A stretch of 64,000 bases of DNA from Variovorax sp. OK212 (lineage in GTDB: Bacteria; Pseudomonadota; Gammaproteobacteria; Burkholderiales; Burkholderiaceae_C): positions 124,001 to 188,000 of the forward strand of contig NZ_FOLP01000012.1 in the NCBI RefSeq assembly GCF_900112425.1, in the 5' to 3' direction. The notes under the pieces are model-generated. The model was not told where the DNA came from and did not search any database. It was given only the letters and a program-made list of their open reading frames with translations. This document shows, piece after piece, positions 34,651 to 44,500 of this stretch. Made by a program: the position numbers and the translations under genes. Within the stretch, counting starts at the first letter, position 1; every line of letters starts with the position of its first letter.

Positions 34651-35232
34651 ACGGTAAATCCATGTGAGTATCGAGTCGAAACGACGATCGTACTTTCATA
34701 CGCCGTGCTCAAGTGAAGGGATCGGCATTACCCACCGGCCTAAGCCATCAGACCCGAGTCCATACGGCAATGCCGACCTCTAACAGCGCGGCGCCTACAG
34801 CGCGAGTCATCGTCGTTTGCAGCATGCATTTCTCGCTGTCCCCGCGACACCAGACCATGTTCCTCGAGGGCCTGGACCTGATCGATGCTGGTCTTGGGCA
34901 ATGCACCGGGCGAGCCACTCGACGATCCGCCAGCGATGCGTATTCGCGTCAACGGCGTCCTCGCGGGTGGGCAGAGTGCTGCGGGGCTGTTGCCGCTAGT
35001 TCAGGGGGCCACGGTCACGGATTCCGCATCGCGTCAGTAGTCTTCCTCGTCATGGCGATGTTGCTCACGCCAAGTCTCATCGAGACCGCCGAAGGCCTCG
35101 GAATATATCGCGGTAAGGCCCGCCTAGCCTGCCTTGGAGAAGGTCAGCTCGCCTGGCAGTTCAACACGTGGCTGGTGTACGGGCGATCGTTGACAATCTG
35201 TTGTTGGCGATGAATCCACCTGAGAGCCGTTT
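34651..35232. other. Region without a confident gene
   Basis: This 582-base gap lies between a minus-strand HNH gene and a plus-strand PIN-like gene. Frames at 34713-35213 (+) and 34740-34952 (-) are present but show no domain or good start. Part near 34870-35040 has a third frame with protein-like composition, perhaps a decayed gene. Nothing is called. Confidence 0.3.
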
Positions 35233-36333
35233 ATGTACTCGCTGCGCTATCAATCAGAAGATGGACAGGCTCCGCTGCAACTCGTCCCCGCAGCAGGCCG
35301 TTACTTTGACGTCGAGCCGCTTCCTCATTCGGCGCTCTCCGGCTACACCCATTCCGAAGCCACGTTTCCGCTGACGCTGACGAACGCCACGATTGTGGGC
35401 GCCGACACGCCGTCGGGGCATCGCCACACCGTCTCAATGCACATCCGTTCCGAGGCCGGCGAGCCTCTCTATGGCTTGGTCGAATCAGGCTGGATTCCAT
35501 TTCCCTTCATGAGCGGGGACGTGGCTCTTCTCGACCGCAATGTGGTGAGCAAGATTGAGAATCTGCAGCCAGGACAGCCGAGGTCCGAGGGAGCACACCC
35601 GCGCCCCGAGTTTGATCTCTCCTTTGTCGGAAAGATGGTGAGTCCACTTCCGTACGTCCTTGAGGGCCGGTTTCGGAAGCCACAGACTCGAGGCGAGTTG
35701 CATGCTTCTCTGGCTCAGGGAACAAAGGCACTGCGCCGCGTTTTGCCAGCCGCACAAGTTCAGCCTATTGATGCCAGACGCCTCAAAGGATTGCACGGCT
35801 TACTTGATGATAAGAAGCGATTTCAAGCAAGGGCGGCGCCGTTCCTCAGGGAGATTTGCCCAAGCGTTGCGCAGCCTGCGGGAGCCCGTCAGCAGGTGGA
35901 GGTCGAACTAAAAGTACTTCGTCTTGCAAGGGAACGAAGCATCTCGCCCACTTCGCCCGTGGTATTGGCGGTGCTGAGTTGCCTGTACGACAACGTTGCA
36001 CGACCGCTTCACAAGAAGATTCTGAAGCCCGGGCGAGCGGTATTGAAGCCCAAGCCGGAGTACTCTGAAGGTGATGCCTACGCCGCCCTCTCCGACTTGC
36101 TGTTCTTGGAGTTGCTCGTTTCAATGAAAGGCAATGGGCTGGCACAAAGGCCTGTGTTTTACACCCATGACCTCGGTCTTGCCGCGTTCTGGAGCGCTCT
36201 TGATCCGCGTGACTTCTCTGGCAATGGCCAGCAAGGGGCGACCGGCAGGTTTTCCTTGAGCCCGGCGCTTCTGCCAGCGCTTGACGAGGAGCAATGCGCC
36301 GCGCTGCTCGCCAGGCTGGAGCGTCAGGTTTGA
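35233..36333 (+). CDS. Putative PIN-like domain protein in defence island
   Basis: A 366-residue protein of unknown family. Features compatible with a PIN-like nuclease are an early acidic strand DVALLDRNVVSKIE (about residues 96-109), a later EGDAYAALSDLLFLELLVSMKG, and VFYTHDLGLAAFW near residue 310. These would supply the spaced acidic residues of a PIN active site. The first 90 residues are a separate beta-rich part. The fold is my inference from these patterns, not from homology. The ATG at 35233 has no strong ribosome-binding site. It is followed 107 bases later by a DUF2971-like gene in the same direction. Confidence 0.5.
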   Translation: MYSLRYQSEDGQAPLQLVPAAGRYFDVEPLPHSALSGYTHSEATFPLTLTNATIVGADTPSGHRHTVSMHIRSEAGEPLYGLVESGWIPFPFMSGDVALLDRNVVSKIENLQPGQPRSEGAHPRPEFDLSFVGKMVSPLPYVLEGRFRKPQTRGELHASLAQGTKALRRVLPAAQVQPIDARRLKGLHGLLDDKKRFQARAAPFLREICPSVAQPAGARQQVEVELKVLRLARERSISPTSPVVLAVLSCLYDNVARPLHKKILKPGRAVLKPKPEYSEGDAYAALSDLLFLELLVSMKGNGLAQRPVFYTHDLGLAAFWSALDPRDFSGNGQQGATGRFSLSPALLPALDEEQCAALLARLERQV

Positions 36334-36440
36334 AAGTTTGCTGCAAGACGACAGCATGCGCATGATGTCGTACCGGTATCCCAGCACTTCCACAAACTGA
36401 TCCTCACCACCTGAAACTTTTATAGACATGGAGGACCATG

Positions 36441-37223
36441 ATGGGAAACAGTTTTCGGTATGACCCGCTAATAGATGACCTACCATTCGAAGCTGAGATC
36501 AACTGGGTCAAGCGGCAAAGTGGCCGAGTGAACATCGATCCGCGACTGCTCGACCATCTGGATCGATCAATCTACAGGTATGCCACGCAGCCGGAAACCG
36601 CGACGTTGGTTGACCGCGACGAATGGTGGTTCGACCGTCCAATTTTCTGGAAGGACAAATACGAACGTCACATCGCCGCCAGATTGTTCGACGTTGGCGG
36701 TGCGTTCAACGACATGGGGGTATACGCCAAATGCTTCACCTTCGAGTACACGTCCGAGCCCATGTGGAGGCTCAATACTGACCGTATTCGGCTGGCGTTT
36801 ACCTTGGGAGATCTTATCGATCGGCTCGCCGTCGCGACCGGCACAGATGGCGGCGCACTGCCAAAGCTCTATATAGGTCGTGCGCGCTACATGGGGCCGC
36901 GGAAGATCCGGAACGCGATTGACGGTATGCGCGAGGGTGAACCGGCGTTCAAGTCTCGACTCGCGGCAGCTGCCCTCTTGATGAAAAGGATCGGATTTCA
37001 CTATGAGAACGAGATCCGCGCGTGCTTCATTTACGAGCCCGGCACACCAAGGCCCCACCATCTTGAGATCAAGATTGATGCCCCGATCACCGCCATGCTC
37101 ATTGATCCGTATATGGGGCCGGACAAATCCCCGGCACTTATTGGGAAGTACAGGGCACTTCGCTACGAAATTGATCAGTCGAAGTTCGACCTTGATCCGA
37201 GTTTCCATGACCAACCGGATTGA
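36441..37223 (+). CDS. DUF2971-like protein
   Basis: A 260-residue protein. The ATG at 36441 is spaced five bases after GGAGGA; an overlapping ATG at 36438 is too close. Features resembling DUF2971 are IYRYATQPETATLVDRDEWWF near residue 45, followed by a FWKDKYERH segment. The late strand-helix motif is MKRIGFHYENEIRACFIY. The family is frequent in defence islands and near abortive-infection genes; biochemical function is unknown. Family assignment is moderate because identity is limited to these signatures. Confidence 0.6.
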   Translation: MGNSFRYDPLIDDLPFEAEINWVKRQSGRVNIDPRLLDHLDRSIYRYATQPETATLVDRDEWWFDRPIFWKDKYERHIAARLFDVGGAFNDMGVYAKCFTFEYTSEPMWRLNTDRIRLAFTLGDLIDRLAVATGTDGGALPKLYIGRARYMGPRKIRNAIDGMREGEPAFKSRLAAAALLMKRIGFHYENEIRACFIYEPGTPRPHHLEIKIDAPITAMLIDPYMGPDKSPALIGKYRALRYEIDQSKFDLDPSFHDQPD

Positions 37224-37461
37224 ATGCGTAGCGCTTCCGGAAACGAAATCTGCAACAAGCGGCACGCTTCTTCCGCAGAATCCATGGCTCATTTTTCTCA
37301 TCTTTATTTGCGAGTTTCGCGATCTCCTACAGAGGCCTGACGAGTGTCTCGCCCGCGCACAGGCCTTCGCGCAAATCTCCGACTTGCGCCTTGATCAGTG
37401 CAGGCTAGCAACCTTAGCGCGGCCAGGTGGTGAACGGCGCGCGCTGATCGACGATATGGCT

Positions 37462-37497
37462 GCGCACGTCGCGCACGTCGCGCACGTCGCGCACGTC
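37462..37497 (+). repeat. Four tandem copies of a 9-base repeat
   Basis: GCGCACGTC is repeated four times without spacers, followed by a degenerate fifth unit (GCGCATGCG). It lies about 40 bases before the next HNH gene, in a non-coding stretch. In one frame it would encode repeated Ala-His-Val. Likely slipped-strand expansion. Confidence 0.9.
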
Positions 37498-37538
37498 GCG
37501 CATGCGGCGCTGCCCCTGGCGCCTGCGGCGCGGAACCC

Positions 37539-38777
37539 ATGACCTTGACTGAGGCAACCTGCATCTACTGCAGCAAGGCCAAGCCCTTCACGGACGAGCA
37601 TGTCTTTCCGGCTGGGATGGGCGGGGATGACCACAGCTACATCCTCAGAAAACTGGTCTGCGGAGACTGCAACACGAACGTGTTCTCCCCGTTGGAGGCG
37701 CAGCTCATGCGCAACTCTCCGTACGCACTTGCGCGGCTTCACCAGCAGCCCACAAGCCGTGTTCGAGGAAACAAACCCGGGCCGCCTGAGTTCGCGCATG
37801 ACCGCTGTGAAATGGTCGACAAGGATGGACACGTCTCGGAAGCACAACTGGTCGTCGGGGGGAAGCCAATGACCCTGTCGCAGATTCAAATACTGGACGG
37901 CCAAGTGAAGCTTGTGGGCAACGACGACGCGCGCATCACAGCATTCTTGGCAGAGCTTCCAACGCTGCTTGGCAACACCGCCAGGGTCATCGTGAAGATC
38001 CCCACGGCGGAAGGGGCGGAGTTCGACGTGACAGAGTACGCTTGGGACGGTCACGACTACCAAGAGAAGGGCAAAACGCTGAGCCCCAAACCGCCTCTCG
38101 GCATCTGGTTGGATTCTCTTGCAGGATCAAAGGGGCAAGCGATAGGCTGGCCTCGCATCTACAAGCGCCATCATGGTCAGATCGTCTTGCGCGTCATGGA
38201 ACCTGCCGACGCCGCGTCGTTCCTCTCCGGTACAAAGCGCACGCTGCCGACGCTCGCAGCAAGCCCATTTCCAGTCGCTCGATACGTTGAGAACCCAGTC
38301 ATCAGGGTCGGCATGAAGGCTGACCCACAGAAGATCTTCAGAGCAATGGCCAAGATTGGTGTGAATTTCGCTTGCCACGAGTATGGTGACCAGACCGTAC
38401 GGTCGTCCGCGTTTGACTCCATCCGCGGGGTCATCATGAACGGCGGCGAAGGCGTACCGCTCGCGGACATGACCCATGTACAGGCGATGTTTTCAGTCGA
38501 TAAGAGACTCGTGCATGTCGTAGTGCTCTTCCCTCAGCCCATCGAGGGTGGGCACTCTCTGGCTGTTCTGATTCGCTTGTACGGAGGCGGAATCCAGATG
38601 TTCTTAATTGCAGAATCGGTGAGTCTTCCATCGGAAACGACCCCGGTGGTGTTCACTGTGCATTACCTCGAGAACAAGATCGAACGCCTTAGCTTCTCGA
38701 GCTACGTGCACTACCTCACCGTGCAGATGCGACTGGCAGGGACCGACGCTGGCGATCCGAAGGCGCCAAATGCATGA
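37539..38777 (+). CDS. HNH-like zinc-finger protein, putative nuclease, 412 residues
   Basis: The N-terminus has C8-x2-C11, DEHVFPAGMGG with His21, and LVCGDCNTNVFS with C41 and C44 followed by Asn45: the same HNH-like layout as the protein at 33883-34650. The following 360 residues are a large alpha/beta region without a family I recognise. Endonuclease activity is plausible but not demonstrated. The gene stands alone in direction with the DUF2971-like gene 315 bases upstream. An ATG at 37539 lacks a strong ribosome-binding site and follows the 9-base tandem repeats. Confidence 0.68.
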   Translation: MTLTEATCIYCSKAKPFTDEHVFPAGMGGDDHSYILRKLVCGDCNTNVFSPLEAQLMRNSPYALARLHQQPTSRVRGNKPGPPEFAHDRCEMVDKDGHVSEAQLVVGGKPMTLSQIQILDGQVKLVGNDDARITAFLAELPTLLGNTARVIVKIPTAEGAEFDVTEYAWDGHDYQEKGKTLSPKPPLGIWLDSLAGSKGQAIGWPRIYKRHHGQIVLRVMEPADAASFLSGTKRTLPTLAASPFPVARYVENPVIRVGMKADPQKIFRAMAKIGVNFACHEYGDQTVRSSAFDSIRGVIMNGGEGVPLADMTHVQAMFSVDKRLVHVVVLFPQPIEGGHSLAVLIRLYGGGIQMFLIAESVSLPSETTPVVFTVHYLENKIERLSFSSYVHYLTVQMRLAGTDAGDPKAPNA

Positions 38778-38980
38778 CCCACGACGACAAAAGCCGGCGC
38801 GACAAGCGCACGGGCAGTATGGCGCCGGACTTCGTCTGCGCAGAACACCTCGACAACGGAGCCATGATCCATCGGTGCATGACCACGACTGCGAGTCAGC
38901 AAAATGCCGAGCTTGAGCCGTTCGATGCCATCAGGCGCGAAGTCAGCTCGATCGGCCCCGTGGTCGCCACTCCCGGTTGA
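38774..38980 (+). CDS. Short hypothetical ORF coupled to the HNH gene
   Basis: A 68-codon frame starts in an ATGA overlap with the HNH gene's stop. It is hydrophilic and has no motif. The overlap hints at translational coupling, but the composition is not clearly protein-like, so this may be chance. Confidence 0.3.
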   Translation: MTHDDKSRRDKRTGSMAPDFVCAEHLDNGAMIHRCMTTTASQQNAELEPFDAIRREVSSIGPVVATPG

Positions 38981-39007
38981 GCAGAGCTTGTCGGCACGGT
39001 TGGTTGA

Positions 39008-39292
39008 CTAAGGTTTGCACCACTGCTGTTCGCAGGGCACGCCGTCATTATTTCCGTCCATCTTCACGCCAGGACAGTTCTTCAAGAAGTAGGTTGCCTC
39101 TTGGCACGAAGTCATTTGCGAACAGTACTTGCGACCGTCGCAAGTGAATGCGGCCGAAGGCTGCGGCGTCGAAGTGAAACCGAATGGCTCTGAGGAGGTC
39201 GGATGGGCCTGAGTCATTCGCTTCGCTTGATAATGCTCATAGCCCTTCCAAGCGCCAAAAAACAAGGCGGCGATCACCAGTAACCTGAACAT
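39008..39292 (-). CDS. Excalibur calcium-binding domain protein
   Basis: A 94-residue protein. The N-terminus is a single hydrophobic anchor (MFRLLVIAALFFGAWKGYEHY), then a linker. A C-terminal Excalibur domain follows: FTCDGRKYCSQMTSCQEATYFLKNCPGVKMDGNNDGVPCEQQWC, with the D-x-N-x-D-G-V-P-C motif and paired cysteines. It is probably membrane-anchored and periplasmic, and binds calcium. Excalibur domains occur with extracellular nucleases and in mobile regions. It is encoded divergently from the secreted protein gene at 39359. Confidence 0.88.
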   Translation of the reverse strand: MFRLLVIAALFFGAWKGYEHYQAKRMTQAHPTSSEPFGFTSTPQPSAAFTCDGRKYCSQMTSCQEATYFLKNCPGVKMDGNNDGVPCEQQWCKP

Positions 39293-39358
39293 TTCTCTCC
39301 TCCAGCATCTCGTGCGCGTGGTTACACTAGCTTACAAGCATTTCGAGGGGGAGTCGCG

Positions 39359-40375
39359 ATGGTTGGTCGGTTTTCGAACTGGGTGAGGAGTAGTTGGCTG
39401 CTCAGCGTGTTGCTGCTGATGCTGCCGCTGCACGCCGCTGCGGCGGAACTCTCGGGTACGTTCGTGGGAGGAGGTCGTGATTTCGTCGTGCTCCTTCAGA
39501 TCCTCCCGGCGGGGGGTGGGAAGATTGTCGGCCGTCTGAGAATTACAGCGTTCGACGCAAAGGGAGTCAAACAGCTGTTCGACAGGTCTGTGTCGGGCGC
39601 TGCGAGTGGTGACTCCTTTATTGGGAAGCTCGAAGGCAACTGGGACAACGGCGGCACTGTCGCAATCTCAGGAAGCCTGTCCAATGGGACATTGAACGTG
39701 TCAGCCGCCAACGGACTGAACGTGTCGCTGCGCCGCGGTGAGGAGCAAGACTTCAACCGCATAGTTGAACTTCTGGCGAACAAGTCGAATGCCACCCAAC
39801 AAGAAAATGCGCAGCGTGAATCTGCGAAGAGAGCTGAGAATGCAATTAATGCAACTGTGTCGCGTATCAAAGCACTTCGTTTCGACATAGGTTTGTTCGC
39901 CAACGCTGAGCCTCGGACGGTTGAGGCCAAGGCCATCACCGCCGAGCAGTACAGAGGGCTCACCCAACAGATTCGAGACAAGGTAGACCAGCTCGAGCAA
40001 ATCACTCAGCCTGGGCCTGAATCCGTTTCCAAGCGGTACGTGTTGCAAGCAGACATGAGCCGAGCAGAGACTGCAACGCTGCGCGTGGCTAGCGAGATCT
40101 TCGATGCACAGAAGAACTTCGAAACTCTATCCGCGAAATTGAGCTCAGGAATCGCTGAGGCCCAACGCGCTTGTGGTACTCCTGGTGGGACACAAGCACT
40201 GCATCAAGAATGCGCACTCTTGCCCGCATCCTCATCCACATTCGAGCAGGTCAACAAGGGCGTAGGCGACAGCTACAGGATTCTGAGAGACGCATGGCAG
40301 AAGGCGAAGGTCGAGCAACAAGATCTCAGCAAACGAACGTCGACGTTTATGACTCAGTACCAATACCGCCGCTGA
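39359..40375 (+). CDS. Secreted coiled-coil protein of unknown function
   Basis: A 338-residue protein with a clear signal peptide (WLLSVLLLMLPLHAAAAE). A beta-rich part follows (about residues 30-125: SGTFVGGGRDFVVLLQIL, IVGRLRITAF, and repeated GNWDNGGTVAISGSLSNGTL strands). A long helical, probably coiled-coil region (about 130-338) is rich in Glu, Gln, Ala and Lys. I do not recognise a family. The ATG at 39359 follows AGGGGGAG. It is followed 33 bases later by the GIY-YIG gene in the same direction. Confidence 0.7.
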   Translation: MVGRFSNWVRSSWLLSVLLLMLPLHAAAAELSGTFVGGGRDFVVLLQILPAGGGKIVGRLRITAFDAKGVKQLFDRSVSGAASGDSFIGKLEGNWDNGGTVAISGSLSNGTLNVSAANGLNVSLRRGEEQDFNRIVELLANKSNATQQENAQRESAKRAENAINATVSRIKALRFDIGLFANAEPRTVEAKAITAEQYRGLTQQIRDKVDQLEQITQPGPESVSKRYVLQADMSRAETATLRVASEIFDAQKNFETLSAKLSSGIAEAQRACGTPGGTQALHQECALLPASSSTFEQVNKGVGDSYRILRDAWQKAKVEQQDLSKRTSTFMTQYQYRR

Positions 40376-40408
40376 AGTTCAGCGGACTTCCACGAAGACA
40401 ACCATCTC

Positions 40409-41218
40409 ATGCTCCTCTTCGACCTGTTGCGCCTCCAAGAGCCACTGCTTGAGTCCACGAAATGCAAGGTCCACCTGGCAGGATGGAATGGATTCGAAAA
40501 CCCTCTGCAGGTTTACTTCGCAGGCGAGTTCGACAAGTGGCAAGCTTGGCAGACCAAGAGGAATTTTGAACGTCAGTATGTCGTGTCGCTCATCCAGCTT
40601 CCCGAGCGTCATCGATGGCTCTATGTTGGCGCCTACGAGTCAGTAGGGAGCGTTCCCAATCCAAAGGAGGGGGTGACCTACGACTTAAGACCCCTGCCCC
40701 AGTCGATGGAGTTGGCAGGGCGTGTGGTTTGCAATTTTGAAAGACCTGGGCGTCAACCGTACCTCAATGGTGAGTCAGTTGCTTCAACGTGTTCAGTTCA
40801 TGAAGTACGTCCAGAAAAACTCCACCTGGCCGAGTTCCCAGGATTCAAGAAGGTGAACGTGTCCTTCAGCGAGCTTGGCGTGATTGTTCGCCAATCGATA
40901 CCTTCCTGGAGAGCTGCACTCGAGAACGTTGCTGGGGTCTACCTGATTTCAGACGGGGAGACCGGCAAGCTCTATGTGGGCAGTGCCACGGGTGAGGGCG
41001 GCATATGGTCGCGGTGGTCCGCGTACCTCAATGGCCACGGTGAAAACGTGCGCCTTCGAAAGCTCATAAGTGAAGGGGGGCCTGCTCGTGCCGAGCACTT
41101 TCATTTCTCTGTGCTGGAGATAGCCGACACACACACCAAGCCCGACGAAGTTCTCCAGCGCGAAGCGCACTGGAAAGAGGTTCTTCTTTCGCGTCTGCAT
41201 GGCCACAACGGAAACTGA
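40409..41218 (+). CDS. GIY-YIG nuclease-domain protein with extra N-terminal domain
   Basis: A 269-residue protein. The C-terminal GIY-YIG domain has GVYLI at about 176-180, KLYVGSA at 187-193, the downstream Arg (R202) in SRWSAYLNGHG, and a Glu near 252 (REAHWKEVL), so the main catalytic residues are in place. The first 160 residues are an uncharacterised domain containing strands such as VVSLIQLPERHRWLYVGAYES, itself vaguely similar to a degenerate second GIY-YIG-like unit. GIY-YIG proteins cleave DNA and occur in restriction systems and mobile introns. It lies in the defence island; partner genes are not evident. Confidence 0.78.
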   Translation: MLLFDLLRLQEPLLESTKCKVHLAGWNGFENPLQVYFAGEFDKWQAWQTKRNFERQYVVSLIQLPERHRWLYVGAYESVGSVPNPKEGVTYDLRPLPQSMELAGRVVCNFERPGRQPYLNGESVASTCSVHEVRPEKLHLAEFPGFKKVNVSFSELGVIVRQSIPSWRAALENVAGVYLISDGETGKLYVGSATGEGGIWSRWSAYLNGHGENVRLRKLISEGGPARAEHFHFSVLEIADTHTKPDEVLQREAHWKEVLLSRLHGHNGN

Positions 41219-41585
41219 GTTCGATGTTTTGCGCATGCGTTTCCTGGTCGAGCAGTGTTTCCGTTTCGTTGATGGGGTCGGGTTGTATCGAGAGCCGGCG
41301 CTATGCCATTCACCACATCAAGGGCTATGTAAGTCGATGGATCACCTGACGGTGCGACTCCAAACAACGTGGGTTCTAGGACAGGTGTGATTAGCCATTG
41401 CCCACTCGGTCGCCGCCGGCTCTTTCGACGGCGCCGGTGGTCGATCCCCTAGCGGCCTTCTTGGGCATCTCGCAGAATGAGAACAAAGCCGGGTTTTCGG
41501 ACAAGGCCTTCCTCCCGACGTGGACGCGGTAACACGCGTTCCGCCGACTGTGACTATCGATACCACTTGCACGGAAAGCAGCTGA
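41219..41585. other. Intergenic region, nothing recognised
   Basis: A 367-base gap between the GIY-YIG and Mrr-like genes. No gene, clear hairpin or repeat is seen. Confidence 0.4.
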
Positions 41586-44500
41586 ATGCAGATGAAGCCT
41601 GAAGAACGGATCGTCTCGCCATCACAGTTCATGCGCCAAATCCGGCCAGAGCTTTATTCTGATTCGACCTCACACGTCAAACACCAGCTCAAAGGCGAGG
41701 TCCTCTCCCATCACTTGGAGACCATCACCGAACGCAACCAGACGCATGACTTTGAGCTGTTCTGCCGCAAGCTTTGCGAGCGGACGATCTGTCCCAACTT
41801 GAGGCCCGCAACTGGCCCGGAGGGGGGTGGGGACAGCAAGGCCGACTCCGAAACCTCGCCGGTATCCGATGAGATCTGCAAACTCACCTACGTCGGTTTG
41901 GCGAACAGTGGCAGCGAGCGATGGGCCTTCGCCTTCAGCGCGAAGAAGACGTGGGCCGATAAGGCCCGATCGGACGTGGCCGGCATCATGGCCACGAACC
42001 GCGGCTATCAAAAGATCTTCTTTGTGACGTCGAGGGCTGCACGTGCAAAGGATCGGGCCCGAGTGGAGGATGAACTTAGCCGTGAGTACGGCGTTCAAGT
42101 CACGATCCACGACCGCGCCTGGATCCTTGACGAGGTCATCGACAAGAACCGCCGCGACCTTGCGTACAACTATTTGGGGATCGGTGATGAAACGAGCAAC
42201 CTCGATCTTGGCCCTTCTGACTATTCGCGCAAGCAGCAGCTGACCGACATAGAAAAGGAGCTGACGGATCCTTCCGCGTTTGTCGGGATGGAGATGCATC
42301 GAGCCACCGAAGCTCTCGTGGCAGCCAAGCTGGCGCGAGAGCTGGAACTGCCTCGAGCTGACGTCGACGGCAGGCTCCTTCGTGCCGTTCGCTTAGCGGA
42401 CGACGGGGGAACGCACCGGCAGCAACTCATCGCGCGCTACGAGATGCTCTGGACGGCGTTCTGGTGGTTCGACGACACCAAGGCGGTTGTCGATGGCTAC
42501 GACGGCTTTGAAGCGTTGGTCATCGGAAGCGAGCATGCGACGAACCTCGAGATGCTGTGCAACCTTGCGCAGCTGCTATTCAATGCCGTCATCCACGGAC
42601 ATCTGACCTCGGAGCAAGCCGAGCTGCAGCTCCGAATCGCCCGATTGTCATCAAGGCTTTCCGAGCTAGCGAGCGACGGCGAACGCCGAAACAACGCGTT
42701 GGAGGCAGAGACTTCGCTGCTGACCATCCAGGTCAACGAAGCCGTGATGGCCGGTGAGTCAAAGCGACTTTCTTCGTTGTGGCCTCAGTTCGGAGACATC
42801 CTTGCCAGGGCCGACGGCCTGGGAGAGTTCGATGCCAGGCGCCTGACCAGGCTGATTGAGGTGTTCGGTCAGGTCGCCGGCAAGGACCGCGGTTACAGAG
42901 ACCTCGTAGACCAGGTCTCCGACTTCGTGGCCAAACGTACCGGCGAGAGCCAAGGCGCGTTGGTATTGCTCAAGCGCGCCAATCAGCTCGACTTCGAAGA
43001 GAACATGGAGATGATCCGGCTTCTTGGAAAAGCGGCCCGGCAGCTCACGAAAAAGGAGCATGCGGACGACCTGGTCCATGCACAAGCCCTGCTCGCAGTC
43101 GCCTACAGAAGTGCCGGCTTGCTCTGGGCGGCGCGTGCGAGCTGCACGTCGGCCGCCGCAACCTTGTTCATCGAAGCCGAGGGCGGCGGAGAGCTCCCAG
43201 CAACCGTATTTCCGACGCTGATGAATGCAGCGTGGCAGGCGGTGGAACTGAAACACTTTCCCGAAGTGCTGGAGACCGTTCAGGTTGCGCGAGGCTGCCT
43301 GAAATCCCTGCCCCTCGACGACGAGTCGGCGAAGCGTGCCGCTGAGCAGTTGCAGGACTTCGATGCGGTGCTGGCCTGCCAGCTGGCGAACCTTTCCTTG
43401 GAGGAGGTGTCGCGGCTGGAAATGATCCCCGATATTCTGCGAGGGTTGAGCCTGAACCACAGCCGATTCACGCTGCTCTACATGCTGGGGTACGAGGACG
43501 TGCTGAGGGAGGAAGGGTGGATTGCGGAGACCGACTCCGCTCAGGACGTTAAGAGCCTCTTCAACCGGTTGGCAGGTCAGCCAGCCGGTGACGCGCGATG
43601 GAGGCCTGCGATCTTCAACGGTCGGAACACGCAGGTGTTTGCTACCTCGGTTCTTGGGGTGCAGGTGAACGTGACGCATGAACCTACTGACACCGGCATC
43701 ACCGTGGCCGAGGCCATTGTCGGGACGGTCGAGGCCTTCTTCGCAACAGCGTTCGAGCTGGACGCTTTCGCCCATGCGGAGCGTTTCGATGTCACCGTGG
43801 TCGAAGCGAACCTCACGCGATTCGAGGTGAAGACAGACATTGACCGGATGAGGGCGACGGTCCGCTGGCCCGATGGCGTGTTCCCCGGATCACCGTCGGT
43901 GTACGGCGACTTTCTAAACATGTTGTTGGAAGTTGCAGCCACCATCTTTTCGGCGACTTGCCGTACGAGGAACTTCAAAGAAGCCGCCTCTCGGCTTTTC
44001 AAGACAGATGCTGCAATGGATCGCGCTGCGATGATTGGCTCACTGTGCTTCAGCCGTCAGCGCATCTTCGGCGGTGTGGCGCGCCTGACCTGTTGGGACA
44101 AGCATTCACCGAAGAGGTTCGAGGCCAAGCCAGACAGACCACATGTTGAACGCGAGCCACCCCCAACCAAGACAGACGAGCGAGCCAAGGGTGAGGTCCG
44201 CGACGACGCGGAGCCCCCGAAGTTTACCGACCATCGCGATGTGAGAGTTCGATCGGTCATCGACATTAATTTGTGGGATCGTGCGGGCTGGATGGGCACC
44301 GCCTACGGAGTAGTCGACCCCAAGGCCCCGCCCTTCATGGCGCTGATGTTCAAAGATGGAGAGGCGGCTGTACTAATATTTGAACGGTGGCGGGAGCGGT
44401 TCGGGACAGCCGACAAGGAAGAGGAAATCCACATCGGCATCGTTCGCCGGTTTTCTGTCGAACATCCGACGCACTACGGAATGGTCATCACGTCGGAGTT

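Noticed and set aside
34713..35213. 166-codon frame between the HNH and PIN-like genes
   Set aside because: No domain, no good start, and protein-like composition shifts between frames, suggesting decay at most.
42759..43775. 338-codon minus-strand frame inside the Mrr-like gene
   Set aside because: Antisense shadow of a continuous 1066-codon gene.
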